Shown: piece by piece, positions 21,660 to 33,195 of the stretch
Position numbering within the stretch: the stretch's first letter is position 1
Layout: the number at the start of each line of letters is the position of its first letter
From: Chelydra serpentina
Taxonomy: Eukaryota; Chordata; Testudines; Chelydridae
Direction of reading: 5' to 3'
NCBI GenBank assembly: GCA_037349315.1
Contig: JBAIAC010000033.1
Span: forward strand, 27,298,001-27,362,000
DNA: 64,000 nt
Translations under genes and position numbers: made by a program
The notes under the pieces: generated by a model
Databases searched by the model: none
Told to the model about the DNA's origin: nothing
Seen by the model: the letters and a program-made list of their open reading frames with translations, nothing else

Positions 21660-23344
21660 AGTACTGCGCCCCCTGGAAGTTGGCGCCCAGGGTGCGCTCC
21701 CTGCACACCTGTCCCTAGTACTGGCACTGATGTAATACCTCAGTGCACAACAGTGGCCTGTGTTATGTACCAGCAAAGGGGAGTCAGGAGGCACACGGCA
21801 CCTCCTGACTCTCCTATCCAGGCAATATTGTGGAAGTGCAACTTCTGAGTGGCTGCGACTCCCCATCTTGCAAAGGTGGTTGTGGGGGGGTGGAGCAGAA
21901 ATTAGCGTGGGCAGGGCCCCCGTCCAAATGTGCTAGCCAGCACAGCTAAACTTGCAGAGAGGGGAATAATCTCTGCCAGCTAAAAGGCTGGTGCAGATTA
22001 TATCCCTTATAGAGCAAGGGAAGGGATTCCTGTCCACATAGTAGGTCTCTGAATCATAACACAGTCCCTGATATTCTCAGGGCCACTGCCCCTTATTCCC
22101 AGTAAATATCTCTGGGAGAGTCAGATATTGCCTAAATAACGCTGTGGGCTCAATCCCCCTGTCACTATTGCCATTGGGTGAAGAGCCTGGTGCCCAGATA
22201 CATTATACTGAAGCTGAATTTTCAGAGGAATATTCAGTGATCCCTTTCATTCTGTTGGTATTGCTACTTGGGAAATGGGCCTGACGTCTCTGGCAGTGGA
22301 GGCTGCCATTTTATAGATACGGCCCTGCGTGTCCCAGCAGGAGGCCCAGATTTACTGGGCTCTCGAGAGGGCATCTCCTTGTTTGATTTGTTAATTATTA
22401 TTATTCTTTGTTATATTTCAGACACTTAAACCATTATTTGTAGTGATGTACTCTTCTTTGTAATTAGGCGTAATGGCTGGAATTAGCTTTTCTATTACAA
22501 TATGTTTCCCGTCAAGGCGAAGATTGCAGCCAAAGTTAGGGATTTTTTTATCCTCCCTTGCATCTGTGCATTTTTTACAGTCTGACTCAGCTAAACAGAC
22601 AGGAAGGATCTGAACATCTATGAACTTTGGGGTCCTTCAGATTCAAACTTGGGTGTGCGGGGTGTTTACTGAATTAGGTAATTTCTAAAAGCATTGTGAT
22701 TCTATATTGGGTAGGGTTGGATTTCTGGCTTGCAAACCTTACCGTTTAGCAAATGACAAGTTCTTCTTTATGAAAACACTAGGCATAAGAGACGTGCCCA
22801 GGTGCTGTGAAATACAGGATTTATCCACTGCAGCAGCACTCGGAGCAGATTATTAATATTTTGCACAGTCTGCCACGGAAACGCTGAGTTTGGCTGGAAG
22901 ATTCTGGTATAATTGTGTCACAACCCTATTTGATTACATTTTACGCTACAGCAACCAAAAATGGGGAAGTTACTTCCATAGTACCACATGTGATAAAGGC
23001 TTGAAACAAAGCTGATAAAGTAAAGGAACTCAGCAGCTTCTCCCCTTTCTAGGAGATCTGAAAGCCCTCTAATCCTCTTCTGAGTTGTTTTGTCTGTGCT
23101 TTTTCTAAAGGCAGTTTATGGTACATGGTAAAATGCTCCCTATATAACTTTCAATGGTGTTAATGTTTGATTAAGCTAATGGTGAACGATTCAGTTAATA
23201 GAGTGCTATTACTTATGTTGAGATATATAGCTGTATTAATGGCACCTACCTCAATATTGGTTGATAGCACAAAAATGCTGTTTTTCAACCTTGAAAAGTA
23301 TTTTGTAGACTTGCAGAAGAGGCAGCTTAGATGCAAAGAGCTCA
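21660..23344. other. Unique sequence
   Basis: No gene or repeat family recognised. ORFs are below 80 codons. Confidence 0.45.
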
Positions 23345-23420
23345 GTGACACTGGTGCAAATCTGGTGTAGATCCATTGACGTCAGGGGAGTCAGAGTGGA
23401 TTTACAATGACGTTACCAAG
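23345..23420. repeat. Old palindromic repeat fragment
   Basis: gtgcaaatctggtgtagatc, then ccattgacgtcaggggagt and gtggatttacaatgacg. This is the tgaagtcaatggag-centred palindromic family in degraded form. Confidence 0.45.
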
Positions 23421-23514
23421 AGCAGAACAAGACCCAGAGTACGTACATTGTAGCTTAGTGAGCAGATTTTCAGGAACTACAGGTTTCTTACCTTCAAACA
23501 AAAGTGTATGCACA

Positions 23515-23720
23515 TAGGAATTGCTAGACTGCATCAGACCCAAGGTCCATGTAGTCCAGTGTCCTGTCTCTGACATTGTCTAGCACCAGATGTTTCAATA
23601 AAGGTGTAAGAACTCCACAATAGACAGGTCTTCTCCCCCGCCCCCATTTTAGATTTCCTCCTAGTAGTTGGCTTAAGTCCTGAAACATGAGGTTCAATAC
23701 CCCCTCCAAAGAAGTTGTTT
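23515..23720 (-). mobile_element. CR1-like 3'UTR remnant
   Basis: aggaattgctagactgcatc, ccaaggtccatgtagtccag and gtcctgtctctgacattgtc follow the CR1 3'UTR variant seen more completely at 32640. The orientation is reverse. Confidence 0.65.
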
Positions 23721-24444
23721 AGTGCTAACTATTAGAGCATTTTGAAAAATGGAGCAAACATTATGTCTTGTCTTGGGATTATTGTTCTCATGTATCTTGA
23801 CTATCTGTAATTCTCCCTGTGGATTTGCACAAGAAATCTTGAAGTCTGAGACCTCCATAATGACATCATAAAGGCCTTGTATGTTGTGGAGACCCCTTTC
23901 ACATGAAGTAGTGTTCTCCCAGAAGTGGCTGGTACGTTAGTTGAAATTTGTGCTCAGCAGAGACCGCATTTGTAAGGCAATTTCAAGAAGAGCCACTCTT
24001 AGATGTGTATGATATGGTTCCACCATATGCAGTGGAGGTGGACCAGATGGTATCCTTGCTACTGCACTAAGAGTTAATAGGAGAATGTGAGCCAGGCCAA
24101 GAGCTGTGGGATTTTCTGTGCTTTAAAGATGCTTCAGATGCACTTCATGTGGGAGTCTGAACATTTCACACAAAGCTGGTCAGGAATTTGTAGTTTGCAA
24201 AAAATCGAAGTGTTGGGGAGGGAGGGCAGGGAGGTGGAATCTGCTGGGGTTGGGTTCTCTGGAAGAAGAAAAAAAGCAAAGGAAAGATTTGTCTTTGAGG
24301 AAATATTTTGGTTTGTGTCAATTCGACCTGAATTAGAATAACTTGTTTTGTTGAACTGATCTGAAACATTTTTTCATATCACTTCAATAAAATATTAAAT
24401 TGCATGTCCCTGTCAGTTCATTACCTTACGGGAATTGTTTTTCA
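23721..24444. other. Unique sequence
   Basis: No feature recognised. An A/G-rich stretch lies at 24205-24290. Confidence 0.45.
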
Positions 24445-24620
24445 GGCACCCATTCTCTCCTATGGGCTGAGGTCCCTGGATCTCCCATAATTCAATGTAG
24501 GTTTCCTTCTGACCATGGTCTGTGGGATGCATCATGGGAGATGTAGTCCAGCCAGGTAGCCTAGCTCATAGGGCAGAATGGGACATCAGGCTCTCAAGCT
24601 ACAACTTCCGCAAGGCAATA
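24445..24620. repeat. MITE-like sequence carrying a ZNF143/THAP11-like motif
   Basis: Two related segments, ctggatctcccataattcaa (about 24477) and catcatgggagatgtagtcc (24530-24549), lie in roughly inverted arrangement. The second on the minus strand reads ACTACATCTCCCATGATGC (24529-24547), which fits ACTAYRNNNCCCR. Termini are unclear. Confidence 0.4.
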
Positions 24621-24639
24621 CGCCACAATGGGAAAATGC

Positions 24640-24914
24640 AGGTGAATGTTTAAATGGCTTGAAATGAAGTGTTTTGGGTCATTTCAACAAGTCAAAAGTT
24701 AAACGTTTTGATTTGGGAAAAGTCAAAATGTTTTGTTTTGATCAAAAATGTTGAAACGGTTTGCACTGACATTTCTAAACTGACACTTTTCAGAATTCCC
24801 ATTCCATGAAAAATGGCAAAATTTCAACTTTTCATCCTGAATTGGGACAGAAACATATGTTGAAATGTCAGAATTTTCCACAGGATGGAAATTCTGAATT
24901 TCCCACAACTCTAG
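24640..24914. mobile_element. AT-rich DNA transposon remnant (right part)
   Basis: Sequence of the type caaaatgttttgttttgatc and ttccacaggatggaaattct resembles the elements at 40251 and 58319, which end in an agctct-type terminus. Here the right end is degenerate (acaactctag), and no left inverted repeat can be seen. Confidence 0.4.
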
Positions 24915-26084
24915 TTTCAAGCAATGAATTTGAGTGAGATGACTCGAAATATACCAGTCGGGGAGGGACTCATTCTCAGGGCTACTTATTCGTGGGCAGC
25001 ATATTTTCCCCCAAACACCTAGATAAGTAGGCTAATTGAAGACAGGAGAAACCGATGGAAATGTAGAGAAGGAAAATAAAAAGATGGCTTAGCAGTTTCC
25101 GTAGCGTGTGTGAATCTTTGGGTAAAGATCCCCTTATGTATGTGTTAAACTCCTAGATACCTAAGTGGATACACTTGCTCAAGGATTAAATTCCTGTGTA
25201 GAGCTGCTGGATGAATGAAGCTCTCACATGAATACATCTTTGCACCAATTAATGTCAATGGGCAATAAATGACCTTTTTGATGAATCCATAATAAAGGAG
25301 CACACCTCTAAATACATTTGTCACAATTATTCCTAGCAAGTCATGCCACCCTTGATGGTGACCTGATCCCAAATTTTGTGGCGGTATTAGAAAGGTGTTT
25401 TTAATCTAATTTCTTACCCACCAGATTGATTGTTTAGGTTTTTTATAATCACCCCCATGAGAAACAGCCGTTTCAGCCTGGCAAGAGAAGGTTTTGTCTG
25501 TTGGCATTCAGCGCAGAAGGGGCAGTGCATGGAACGGGACCACACTAGTCATTCTTTAGTATGTTAGGTTTAAAGAATGGCTGATCTCTGTTTGACACCA
25601 CTGGCATTATCTAATCAATGGGCACTGTGCTACCTCTTGAAGAATTGCCATTAGAACACCGGCTGTGATATCAAGCTGTTGTTATTAACTTGGTGCTGAA
25701 CGGCTCTGAACACCTTTGAGCCATCCTCAACCTGGTTTCTATTGCTGTTTCTCTGAGTTACTGGATCTGCACAGATTCACACTGGGCCCCAGCATCTCTA
25801 TAAAATCCCGTCCTTGATATGGTCCAAATGCCTACGTCCCTTTGGTGGCATTGCAGTACCACTGAGTGCATCTTGCCATCTATTTCTGATGGAGTACAGG
25901 GTCTGAAAACAAAGCAAAAGGAGTCAAAGTCTGCTGTTGGTGACACTAGTGAAAATCAGTAGAGTTTCTCTGGATTCACACCATTGTGATCTAGAAAAGC
26001 ACATGGTACTTATAAACTGAACCAGTATCAACAAGTGTCTACAGGAAAGGAAGTCAGGGTGCACGGCAGAAGAAGCCACAGATG
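24915..26084. other. Unique sequence
   Basis: No feature recognised. Confidence 0.45.
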
Positions 26085-26185
26085 AGATCCTGGAAGCCTC
26101 ACTCAGACAAAATTCCCACTGATGTCAGTGGAAATTCTGCCTGATTAAGGACTCCCTGATTTGGTTTCATATGCATGGGGTGAAT
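26085..26185. repeat. Old palindromic repeat fragment
   Basis: attcccactgatgtcagtgg aaattctgcc, a degraded copy of the motif tcccattgacttcaatggga found in amniote palindromic repeats. Confidence 0.45.
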
Positions 26186-28214
26186 CAGTCAGGAATTCAG
26201 TGGCCTGAATCATGGTGAGATTATTACACTGCAGTCCACTCACTGGTGATAGGTTTGAATGTCCACAGAAACATTATATCTGAACTCTAAACTCTTCTTC
26301 CAGTGTTTGTTTTCTAAGCAATCCAAATGTCCCGTGGTGGGAGGCGGGGCTCTAATCCCAACACCCATTTAAAGTCACTGGGGTGATACATGCACTTACT
26401 ATCCTCCTTCCGTTAAGTTCTTATTGGTCTTTAAACCGAAGGCTGAATTTTAGAGTCTATAAAGCCTCCTTGGCCCATGAAATGCTATTTTGTTCCACTG
26501 CCCACCCTGCAGTACCAGACTTCCCCTGCGCATAATTTGCTCCCCTCTCTCTCATTTATGTTGTTACTCTGCCCTTTGCAGGATACAGTGGCACTTCATC
26601 TGATGCGAGCTGTGAGAACCCCCTTGTAAGCTAAGACAAGTGATGGCCTGTTATCTGAACAGCAGGCAGTATCTTGTGACTAAGCATAAAGACAAGATTT
26701 GATGTCACAACAGGAAAGGGGCACCTGTAATATACCAATGAGCCGTGACGTGCTCCTGTGGGTTACCACGTTACAACCCATGAATGTTCACATACAGAAA
26801 CAAAACAGGCACCAGCTGACTTCATGCCTGCAGCACATGGCACTCATCACCCTGACTTCTACCTGCTAGTAATAAATCACTCCCCTCTACGGGTCGAGTG
26901 GAAGGAGCAGGTCACCCATTCCACAGCTCGGAGCAAAATTCAAGTTGGCTTACCTCTTCTATCCAGTAGAGGACAATAATACACAAATACTTAAGACAAT
27001 TCAGAGCAATACTTTCAAACAAATAGGGCATGAGGACTTTGTCAGCTAGCAACACCGCACTGGGTAGCAAGCGCTCAAGTGCTGATAACCTCTCTCCCTC
27101 CCTGTTCACATTGGAGCTAAATGTGGATTTGCTGGCTGGCTTAAAACACAGTGTTAAATTGCTTCAGCCAACACACTTTAAAGCCAGTTTGGCTGGCCAG
27201 CATGGCACAGTGTGAACCCTGTTCAGCTTTGGGTCCCTCATTATAAGCAGAGCAGATAGCAATGCCTAGTGCTAAGGTTGCCTGACACTTCTCATTATAA
27301 GACTCTGTTTTCAGTTGCTTATAACTTTGCCAGACTTTAACCGTTTTGGCTGAAGTTTCCCATGCCTGGTGTCTGTCCTTGCAACATTGAGGCCCTGTGT
27401 GAGTATGCATTGTGAGACTTTAATTACTATTTTTCCCACCAGGGTGGCCAAGAGTCTATCTTTTTCCCAAGCCAGTGGGCACTGAGGGTGAAATCTGCCC
27501 CCCTACTGAAGTTAATGGGAGTTTTGTCATATACTTCAGTGGGACCAGACTCACTCCGAGTGCATAACGGAAGAGATACACACACTGGGAACAGGTGGCA
27601 AGGGGAAGGGTCCAGCCCCAGCCCCTGAATTACATCATCCACAAATCAGAATGGACAGTGGGAGTAGGGAAGCGGGGAGATGGTGGCGATGGAGCCAAAT
27701 TAGAACTTCCTGAATTTTCAGGCAATCAGAGGCAAACTGGTAGAGTACAGGGTCTAAAAACAAAGCAATCAGGGGCCAGATTTGAACCCTCAGATTGAGA
27801 CCCGCCACAACAAGTTTGGGTGTAGGTGGCATGGGGCCTGTTTTCTGGATCTGCCTCACACACGCCAAGATGATCAAAATCTTGTGAGATCAGCTGCTCT
27901 CATGAGATTGCCTCTGTTGTGAGTCTAAATCTCATGAGTGGCTCATGGAGATGTTGTACCGCTGAATCTAAACGCAAACCCGAACTTTCACCCATGTGCA
28001 GACGGGTTTAGAAAGGGAAATCCGTGCTCTAGATTTCTGAAATCTGCACTCCCTGACACACCATACAGAGCATGCGTTCTAAGGGAAAAAATCAAAGTGT
28101 TTTTCTTCCCCAGTGCTAATCTGGGTGAAAGCACTAATGCAGAGCAGCTCACGCTGTGTATAACTCTGGGGCCACTGCCCTGAGGCACAGAAGCAGTTTG
28201 GACAAGATTGTCAG
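26186..28214. other. Unique sequence with one degraded repeat
   Basis: No gene recognised. At 27480-27560 gttaatgggagttttgtcat and acttcagtgggaccagact are another degraded palindromic fragment. Confidence 0.4.
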
Positions 28215-28306
28215 CTAGTGTAAATCAGCACTACAAGGCGCAGTGGAGAAGGGGCCAATTCACACCAGCTGAGGATCTGGCCCGTGCACATTTTTTTTTT
28301 TTTTTT
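28215..28306. repeat. Old palindromic repeat fragment plus poly-T
   Basis: ctagtgtaaatcagcactac pairs loosely with caattcacaccagctgagga, the plan of the gtgtaaatcagcgtagctcc family. A poly-T run follows (28291-28306). Confidence 0.5.
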
Positions 28307-28992
28307 GGTAGCGTAAAAGTGGCCAGAGTCTGTTTTCCATTTTCTGGTGAAATAATGAGCCACAAACCAGCATGTGTGTTATCTGGATAGCGTCTGAGCA
28401 ATGATATTTTTTTCCTCCAAACTGCCTTGGCTCGTTGCCCATGTAATTAAGTCAAAACGAATAAGCAACTCGTGCCTTGGCTGTGCCATGTGGCCACCTA
28501 TTATATGTCTTACAATAGAGCGTCTCAGGACATGTGGGTTAATTAACATCTTTTAGGGCTCTGAATAATAGATAATGGTGCATGGGGCTTTAATGGGTTA
28601 GTCTCTAATCAGTTTATTAGAAGACAGATGAAGACAACACAGCAGGATCATATTACTCCTGGCTAAAGCCCTGGAAAGTAAATTGCATGGCATTTATTTG
28701 AAATTTACCAAAATGCAATCTCTTTAAAAACCCACTAGCGCCCATTTCATTCAGGTCAGTCTGTAGTGGGTTGTTGTTTTTTTATTGTCTTGCTCCAGGC
28801 ATCATTAAATCTACAAAATTTCTCTTTAGTCTGATGAACATAACTGTCTATAACAGTAATTAATGACTTGCAAATGGCAATATTAAAGTTGCTAATGGTG
28901 ATCTCTGTTCACAATGACCTGAGCTCTTGGCAGTACAGGAAAAGCATAAGGGAGCCAAAAGCAAGCAACAAGGCTTTCTGCTGATCTTTTAA
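28307..28992. other. Repeat-free AT-rich sequence, possible conserved element
   Basis: From 28430 to 28970 I find no transposon. The sequence has several homeodomain-type TAATTA/TTAATTAA cores (for example gggttaattaacatc near 28540 and cagtaattaatgact near 28855). This is the kind of composition seen in developmental enhancers, but sequence alone cannot show conservation. Confidence 0.25.
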
Positions 28993-29440
28993 CCATCAAA
29001 TCATAGAAAGGTAGGACTGTAAGGGACCTCGATTGACGATCTAGTCCAGCCCCTTGAACTGTGTATTATCTAGGCCATCCCTGACAGGTGTTTCTCTAAC
29101 CCAGGCATCGGAAACCTTCGTCATGCCGCGCGCCAGGGTAAGCCCCCTGGTGGGCCAGGCCAGTTTGTTTACTTGCCATCCACCGTTTCGGCTGATCACG
29201 GCTCCCACTGGCCACAGTTCGCGGTCCCAGGCCAATGGGGGCTGCAGGAAGTGACGTGAGCCAAAGGTTGCCGATGACTGCTCTAACCTGTTCTTAAAAA
29301 CCTCCAGTAACAGATTCCACAACCTTCTTAGATAGTTTGTTCGAGTGCTTAACTACCCTTACAGTTAGGAAGATTTTCCTAATGTCTAAGCTAAATTTCC
29401 TTTGCTGCAATTTAAACAACTACTTTCTATGTATGCTTTT
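28993..29440 (-). mobile_element. CR1 3'UTR, interrupted by a hAT
   Basis: Reverse-orientation CR1 3' end: catagaaaggtaggactgta, gacctcgattgacgatctag, then after the hAT insertion tgttcttaaaaacctccagt and aggaagattttcctaatgtc. The hAT split it at ctctaacc. The neighbouring RT fragment (29441-29940) has the same orientation and probably belongs to the same, internally deleted, CR1. Confidence 0.85.
29102..29280. mobile_element. hAT-Charlie-like element, CAGGCATCGGCAACC family (copy 1)
   Basis: Ends caggcatcggaaacctt and aaggttgccgatgactg. The perfect 8-bp duplication is ctctaacc (29094-29101 and 29281-29288). The 179-bp core includes cactggcc and ggccaatgggggctgc, shared with the elements at 17891 and 60342. 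It is inserted in a CR1 3'UTR. Confidence 0.95.
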
Positions 29441-29940
29441 CCAACCAGTTGTCCACCCACCTTATAGTAGTTTCCTCTAGGCCATATTTCCCTGGTTTGT
29501 TTATGAGAAGGTTATGTGAGACAGTGACAAAAGCCTAATTAAAGTCGAGATATTACTAATTGACCCCTATCCATAAGGCTTGTTACCCTGTCAAAGAAGG
29601 ATATTAGGTTGGTTTGACATGATTTGTTCTTGACAAATCCATGTTGACTGTTACTTATCACGTTATTTCATGTAGGTCTTTACAAATTGATTGTTTATTT
29701 GCATCATTATCTTTCCGGGCACAGAAATTAAGCTGACTGGTGTGTAATTCCCTGAGTTGTCTTTATTCCCCTTTTTATAGATAAAGATAGGGAGGGGGTA
29801 GATGCTTGATTCTGTGACTACACATCTCAGTCTTAATCTGTCCACTGAACAGAATGCAGTAGGGTCCTGGAGGATGGGATCTAACAGTCTGGCGCTTCTA
29901 CATTTCGATGCCATCTCTTGGATGTGCTGTACCATCACTT
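29441..29940 (-). pseudogene. Broken CR1 reverse transcriptase
   Basis: Read on the minus strand, 29663-29938 contains YKKGNKDNSGNYTPVSL followed by SVPGKI. This is the RT block that CR1 ORF2 proteins carry near the start of the polymerase domain. Further along the same strand (about 29555-29660), SQHGFVKNKSCQTNL follows, another conserved CR1 block. Stops and frameshifts separate and follow these blocks (for example after VISRL). The catalytic YADD region and the rest of the protein are missing: the fragment runs directly into CR1 3'UTR at 29440. It is a dead LINE relic. Confidence 0.88.
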
Positions 29941-31139
29941 GTATAGGTTAGAGTGGTGTTGCGTTCCCTGCTGTTCCTGATCTATGGAATCTTATAGAAA
30001 AGCTATCCCACAACCAACCTAGGATCTCCCATCTGAGTACAGACTGGGCCCAACACTGCTTAGCTTGAGAGCTGATTAAATTGTATCTAGGGACGGTTGT
30101 AGGAAACATAATAATCAGCTGCAAAAGTGGTATCGCTCCATCGCAAAAACTAGGAAAAGTTACAAATGAAGGATGAGCCTCGTTCCTTGGAAATAATCTG
30201 GGCAACCAGCATAACGCAGAACGGTCCTTAGTAACTCTGGATATGCATCCTAAATAACTCATGCTTTTGTGGATCTGTGAACAAGTTGGTTTTATTTTTC
30301 TTGTCAGTGGGATTCTCCATCCAACATGAGGGGAAAACAATCTACTCAAGTCTGATGGCAGAGATCACTGTGTCCCAATTAAATATCTACTTGCCATCCT
30401 TCAAGTTTGGATCAATGACCTCCAATTTTTCCTTGTGGAGCTCCCAGCCCCCATCTAGTCTGGATGTTCCCCAAGTCGTTCCTTCTGGTTCAAAGCTAGG
30501 CTAATAATGCTGTTGTGACCATCACTTCATCGCAAGTGACCTGTTAGGGCAACTCTGCCACGCTATCTCTTTAATCACGAGTGTGTGGTGTCAACACCCG
30601 AGACCATGAGGAGCCTGGCTGGACACTTGGAAAAGCTGGCAATTATACAAATATCATTGGCACCTCTTAAAAAACACCAACATCAGGTGTCTTCCCGGTG
30701 CCCATCTCAGCCTCAGCATTCTCCAGTCTGAGGGAGGTGATGAGCAATCTTTTATCGTTATTTTGGTTGCTTTCCTCTCGTGAAGCATGGAAAAGGTGCA
30801 ACTAGAACACTGGCTGTGTTTCTGTGTCCACCAACCCTCCTGTCAGCCTTGCTCCAGTGTGTGTCATCAGCCACGTTCCTCCAATTAGGGACCTGCGGTT
30901 CTGACATCTCTAAAACGAGTGTGACTACTTTGCCCTCTGGTGGCTGGAGCTTGCAGAGCCTGTATAAGCCCTACTACTAATACATGTATATGAGGGTTTA
31001 CTGGGGACCCGTTGGTCCTGGGAAATTAGTTGGTGAAATGTGACAGTTCATAATGAAGTTTCAGAGGGAAATCCATCCCCAAGTAAGGAGAGGGGGGCCA
31101 GGGATGCTTTTAAAAGCTTTACTAGTTAGAGAGCACAAT
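29941..31139. other. Unique sequence
   Basis: No repeat or gene recognised apart from a CTCF-like motif at 30930. The 133-codon minus-strand ORF (29948-30349) shows no domain. Confidence 0.45.
30930..30943 (-). promoter_or_regulatory. CTCF-like motif
   Basis: On the minus strand this reads CCACCAGAGGGCAA, one base off CCASYAGRKGGCRS. It is followed by ggctggagc, which recurs with this motif in some old repeats. Confidence 0.45.
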
Positions 31140-31260
31140 TCAGTTTTGTTTAGACCCCCCTCGCTCAGAGCAGCTTTGGGTGCCTGGCTCTCTCCGCAAG
31201 CGCGCCGCAGCCTGGCAGCCCAACCAGCTGATGCATTAGGCAGCAGCCTGTAAGTCTTTG
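31140..31260 (+). other. Possible non-coding exon with splice donor
   Basis: A CpG-containing, repeat-free stretch (ctccgcaagcgcgccgcag) ends at a good plus-strand donor, cagcagcct followed by gtaagtc (31250). No ORF is maintained, so if transcribed it would be a 5'UTR or a long non-coding RNA exon. Confidence 0.2.
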
Positions 31261-31353
31261 CTTGAAATCCTGATGCTTGCTGGTATTATCAGAATGCAGC
31301 AGCCTCCGCTCTTGAAGGGCTTTAGTGAGATGAGTGAAAGTGAGACGCCTTGG

Positions 31354-31617
31354 TCATGACAATGGGATGAAAGGGGAGCTTTCATCCAAAAGAGAGAGAG
31401 AGGAGAAGGAACGGAGGGGGGGGGGGGATTCTCCGTGACAGGGGAGCCAGTGCCTCAGCTCAGCATCTCCTTCCTCATTCATGTAGGAATAAAAATATCC
31501 GCAGAGACAGTTCAGCAGGAACAGAGCTGCCGCAGCTGACGAGAGCAGTAATATGGCTACTTGGTGACACAGGTGCAGAGGTGAAACTCCAGAGCACTGT
31601 CCTGCAGCACGGTCCAC
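31354..31617 (-). other. ORF with one predicted membrane segment, function unknown
   Basis: This 87-codon minus-strand frame lies outside recognised repeats. Residues about 20-45 form a hydrophobic stretch (VAILLLSSAAAALFLL followed by NCLCGYFY). The next part is acidic (NEEGDAELRHW), and the tail is Ser/Pro-rich. I do not recognise the protein. A poly-G run (31416-31428) cuts through the C-terminal part and would be length-unstable. A plus-strand splice donor lies nearby on the other strand. Chance ORF is the more likely reading, but it is the most protein-like frame outside transposons here. Confidence 0.15.
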
Positions 31618-31734
31618 AGTCAGATTACAGTGACTGGCAGGCAGCGGGTTATGCCTGGTACAGGTTCAAATCCCTGAAAAAAATGATCTGTTCAGCCCCA
31701 TAACTGAAGCTCCCCCATCCCTGTATTAGCAGTT

Positions 31735-31850
31735 AATGGGCCCGATCCTGTGAGGTGCTGAACATCTCCTGAGCGAGCGTTCTCCGCTCCTAGTGAAGTC
31801 CGTGCAAGTCGAGATGGCTCAGCACCATGCAAGATCTGATCTTCAGGAAA
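31735..31850. repeat. Old palindromic MITE-like repeat
   Basis: gggcccgatcctgtgaggtg ctgaacat is mirrored by gctcagcaccatgcaagatctgatc around ctagtgaagtccgtg. This is the layout of a known type of amniote palindrome (gatcctg...gaagtcaatgg...caggatc). Confidence 0.55.
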
Positions 31851-32299
31851 GCAGAAATTCAGCCCTCTCGAAATTATTACCAGCAAATTAATGAAGAGTT
31901 AGTCAGCTAATGGCCCATGACAAAGCCGAGGGCAGTTAATGCTCTGACGAACGGGACATTAACTGCTGCAGTGACCAATTGCCCAGAGACTACTGAGCCT
32001 GTAAAGCAGACAGGGAAGCGATGCATTTTAACGCAGAAGCAAATGGCCCGAGTGAGCCTGCAGCATTCAGTTTAAGTATTAAAAGTGAATGAGGTGGTTT
32101 TGTGCCATTACAGGCCCACTTTTCCATGCGCCTTTACTGCGGCCGGGCATGCAAAGGGCCAGCGGGTGTGATATTACGGTCATTGTACGTGCTCGTTAGC
32201 CAGGTGATTGCACACTTTGGGTTTGTGCAATACGCTGTGTCGGCCTGCCATTGAAAATTAGGCCCATCGTGACGTGTTAGTCCCTGAGCGAGGACACAG
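31851..32299. other. Repeat-free sequence, possible conserved element
   Basis: No transposon recognised. It combines AT-rich homeodomain-like cores (gcaaattaatgaagag) with several CpGs (actgcggccgggcatgcaaa). No ORF is present. Confidence 0.25.
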
Positions 32300-32568
32300 T
32301 GGGTGTGGCTACACAGCCTTCAGCAGCAAGCAGGTCAGCAGATTCAGGCTGGTGGGGCTCAGGCTTCGACACTGAAAGTCGCCGTGTGGACAGCGCTTTG
32401 AAGTTACAGCTCAGGCTCTGAAGCCCACTCCCCTTCCCTGGGCTTCTGAGCGTGAGCCCAGCCCAAGCTGCAATGTTACACAAATATATTTAGTGCGGTA
32501 GCATGCGCCCAAGTCTGTCAACCCGGGCTGGGGGGCTCGCACCCGCGGGCTGTGTAAACGTACCCAGT
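32300..32568. mobile_element. DNA transposon remnant, gtgtctacac type
   Basis: The left end gtgggtgtggctacacagcc and the right end ggctgtgtaaacgtacccag are imperfect inverted repeats. The body is internally palindromic (gggctcaggc, ctcaggctctgaagccc). It belongs with the copies at 34738, 50160 and 53085. Confidence 0.55.
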
Positions 32569-32639
32569 GAGGTTTGTAAATGTTACAGTTCGCACTTGTA
32601 TAAAGGGATGGGTCTGAATCAAAATCCTATCAACACCCC

Positions 32640-33150
32640 GAACATAGGAATTGGCAGGTCCATCCAGTCCAGTAGCCTGTCTCTGAGAGTGGCCAGCACC
32701 AGATTCTTCAGAGGAAGGTGCAATACCACACATCTGCTCACTACTGGGTTAATCTGCCCCCTCTGCTCGGTCTCATCCTGGTCTCCAATAGCTAGAGATT
32801 GCCTTCAATCTCGAAACATGAGGTTTAATGTCTCTTCCAGAATTTTTGTTCTCATTAATAGTGATAACTCTGGGTATTCTTGCTTTCCAGATACATGTGC
32901 AATCCCTTTTTAAATCCTGTTAAGTTCTTGGGTTCCAACAACTTCCTATGGCAATGAGTTCCACAGTCCACTCACAACTTGTGTGAAAAAGCATTTCCTT
33001 TTATCAGTTCTGATTTTCCCACCTTTTAATTTCATTGAATGTCCCTTTGCTCTTGTGGTATGAGGCAGAGAGAACAGATACCCCCCAGTCTAACTTCTTT
33101 AGACCCTTTTGAGGAAATTTTCCTGATGCTGCATGTTTTGTCCCCATCTC
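32640..33150 (-). mobile_element. CR1 3'UTR variant
   Basis: The most complete example here of a CR1 3'UTR in reverse orientation: ggtccatccagtccagtagc, gtctctgagagtggccagc, caatgagttccacagtccac, then gtgaaaaagcatttcctttt. The left end lies near aataggaattggc. Confidence 0.75.
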
Positions 33151-33195
33151 TGCTTCCCTGGCACCTCATTGGAGGATGTAAAATTGCTTTTGAGA

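Noticed and set aside
21660..21680. Possible CTCF site (cttccagggggcgc on minus)
   Set aside because: Two mismatches in the core CCA positions; weaker than the four sites reported.
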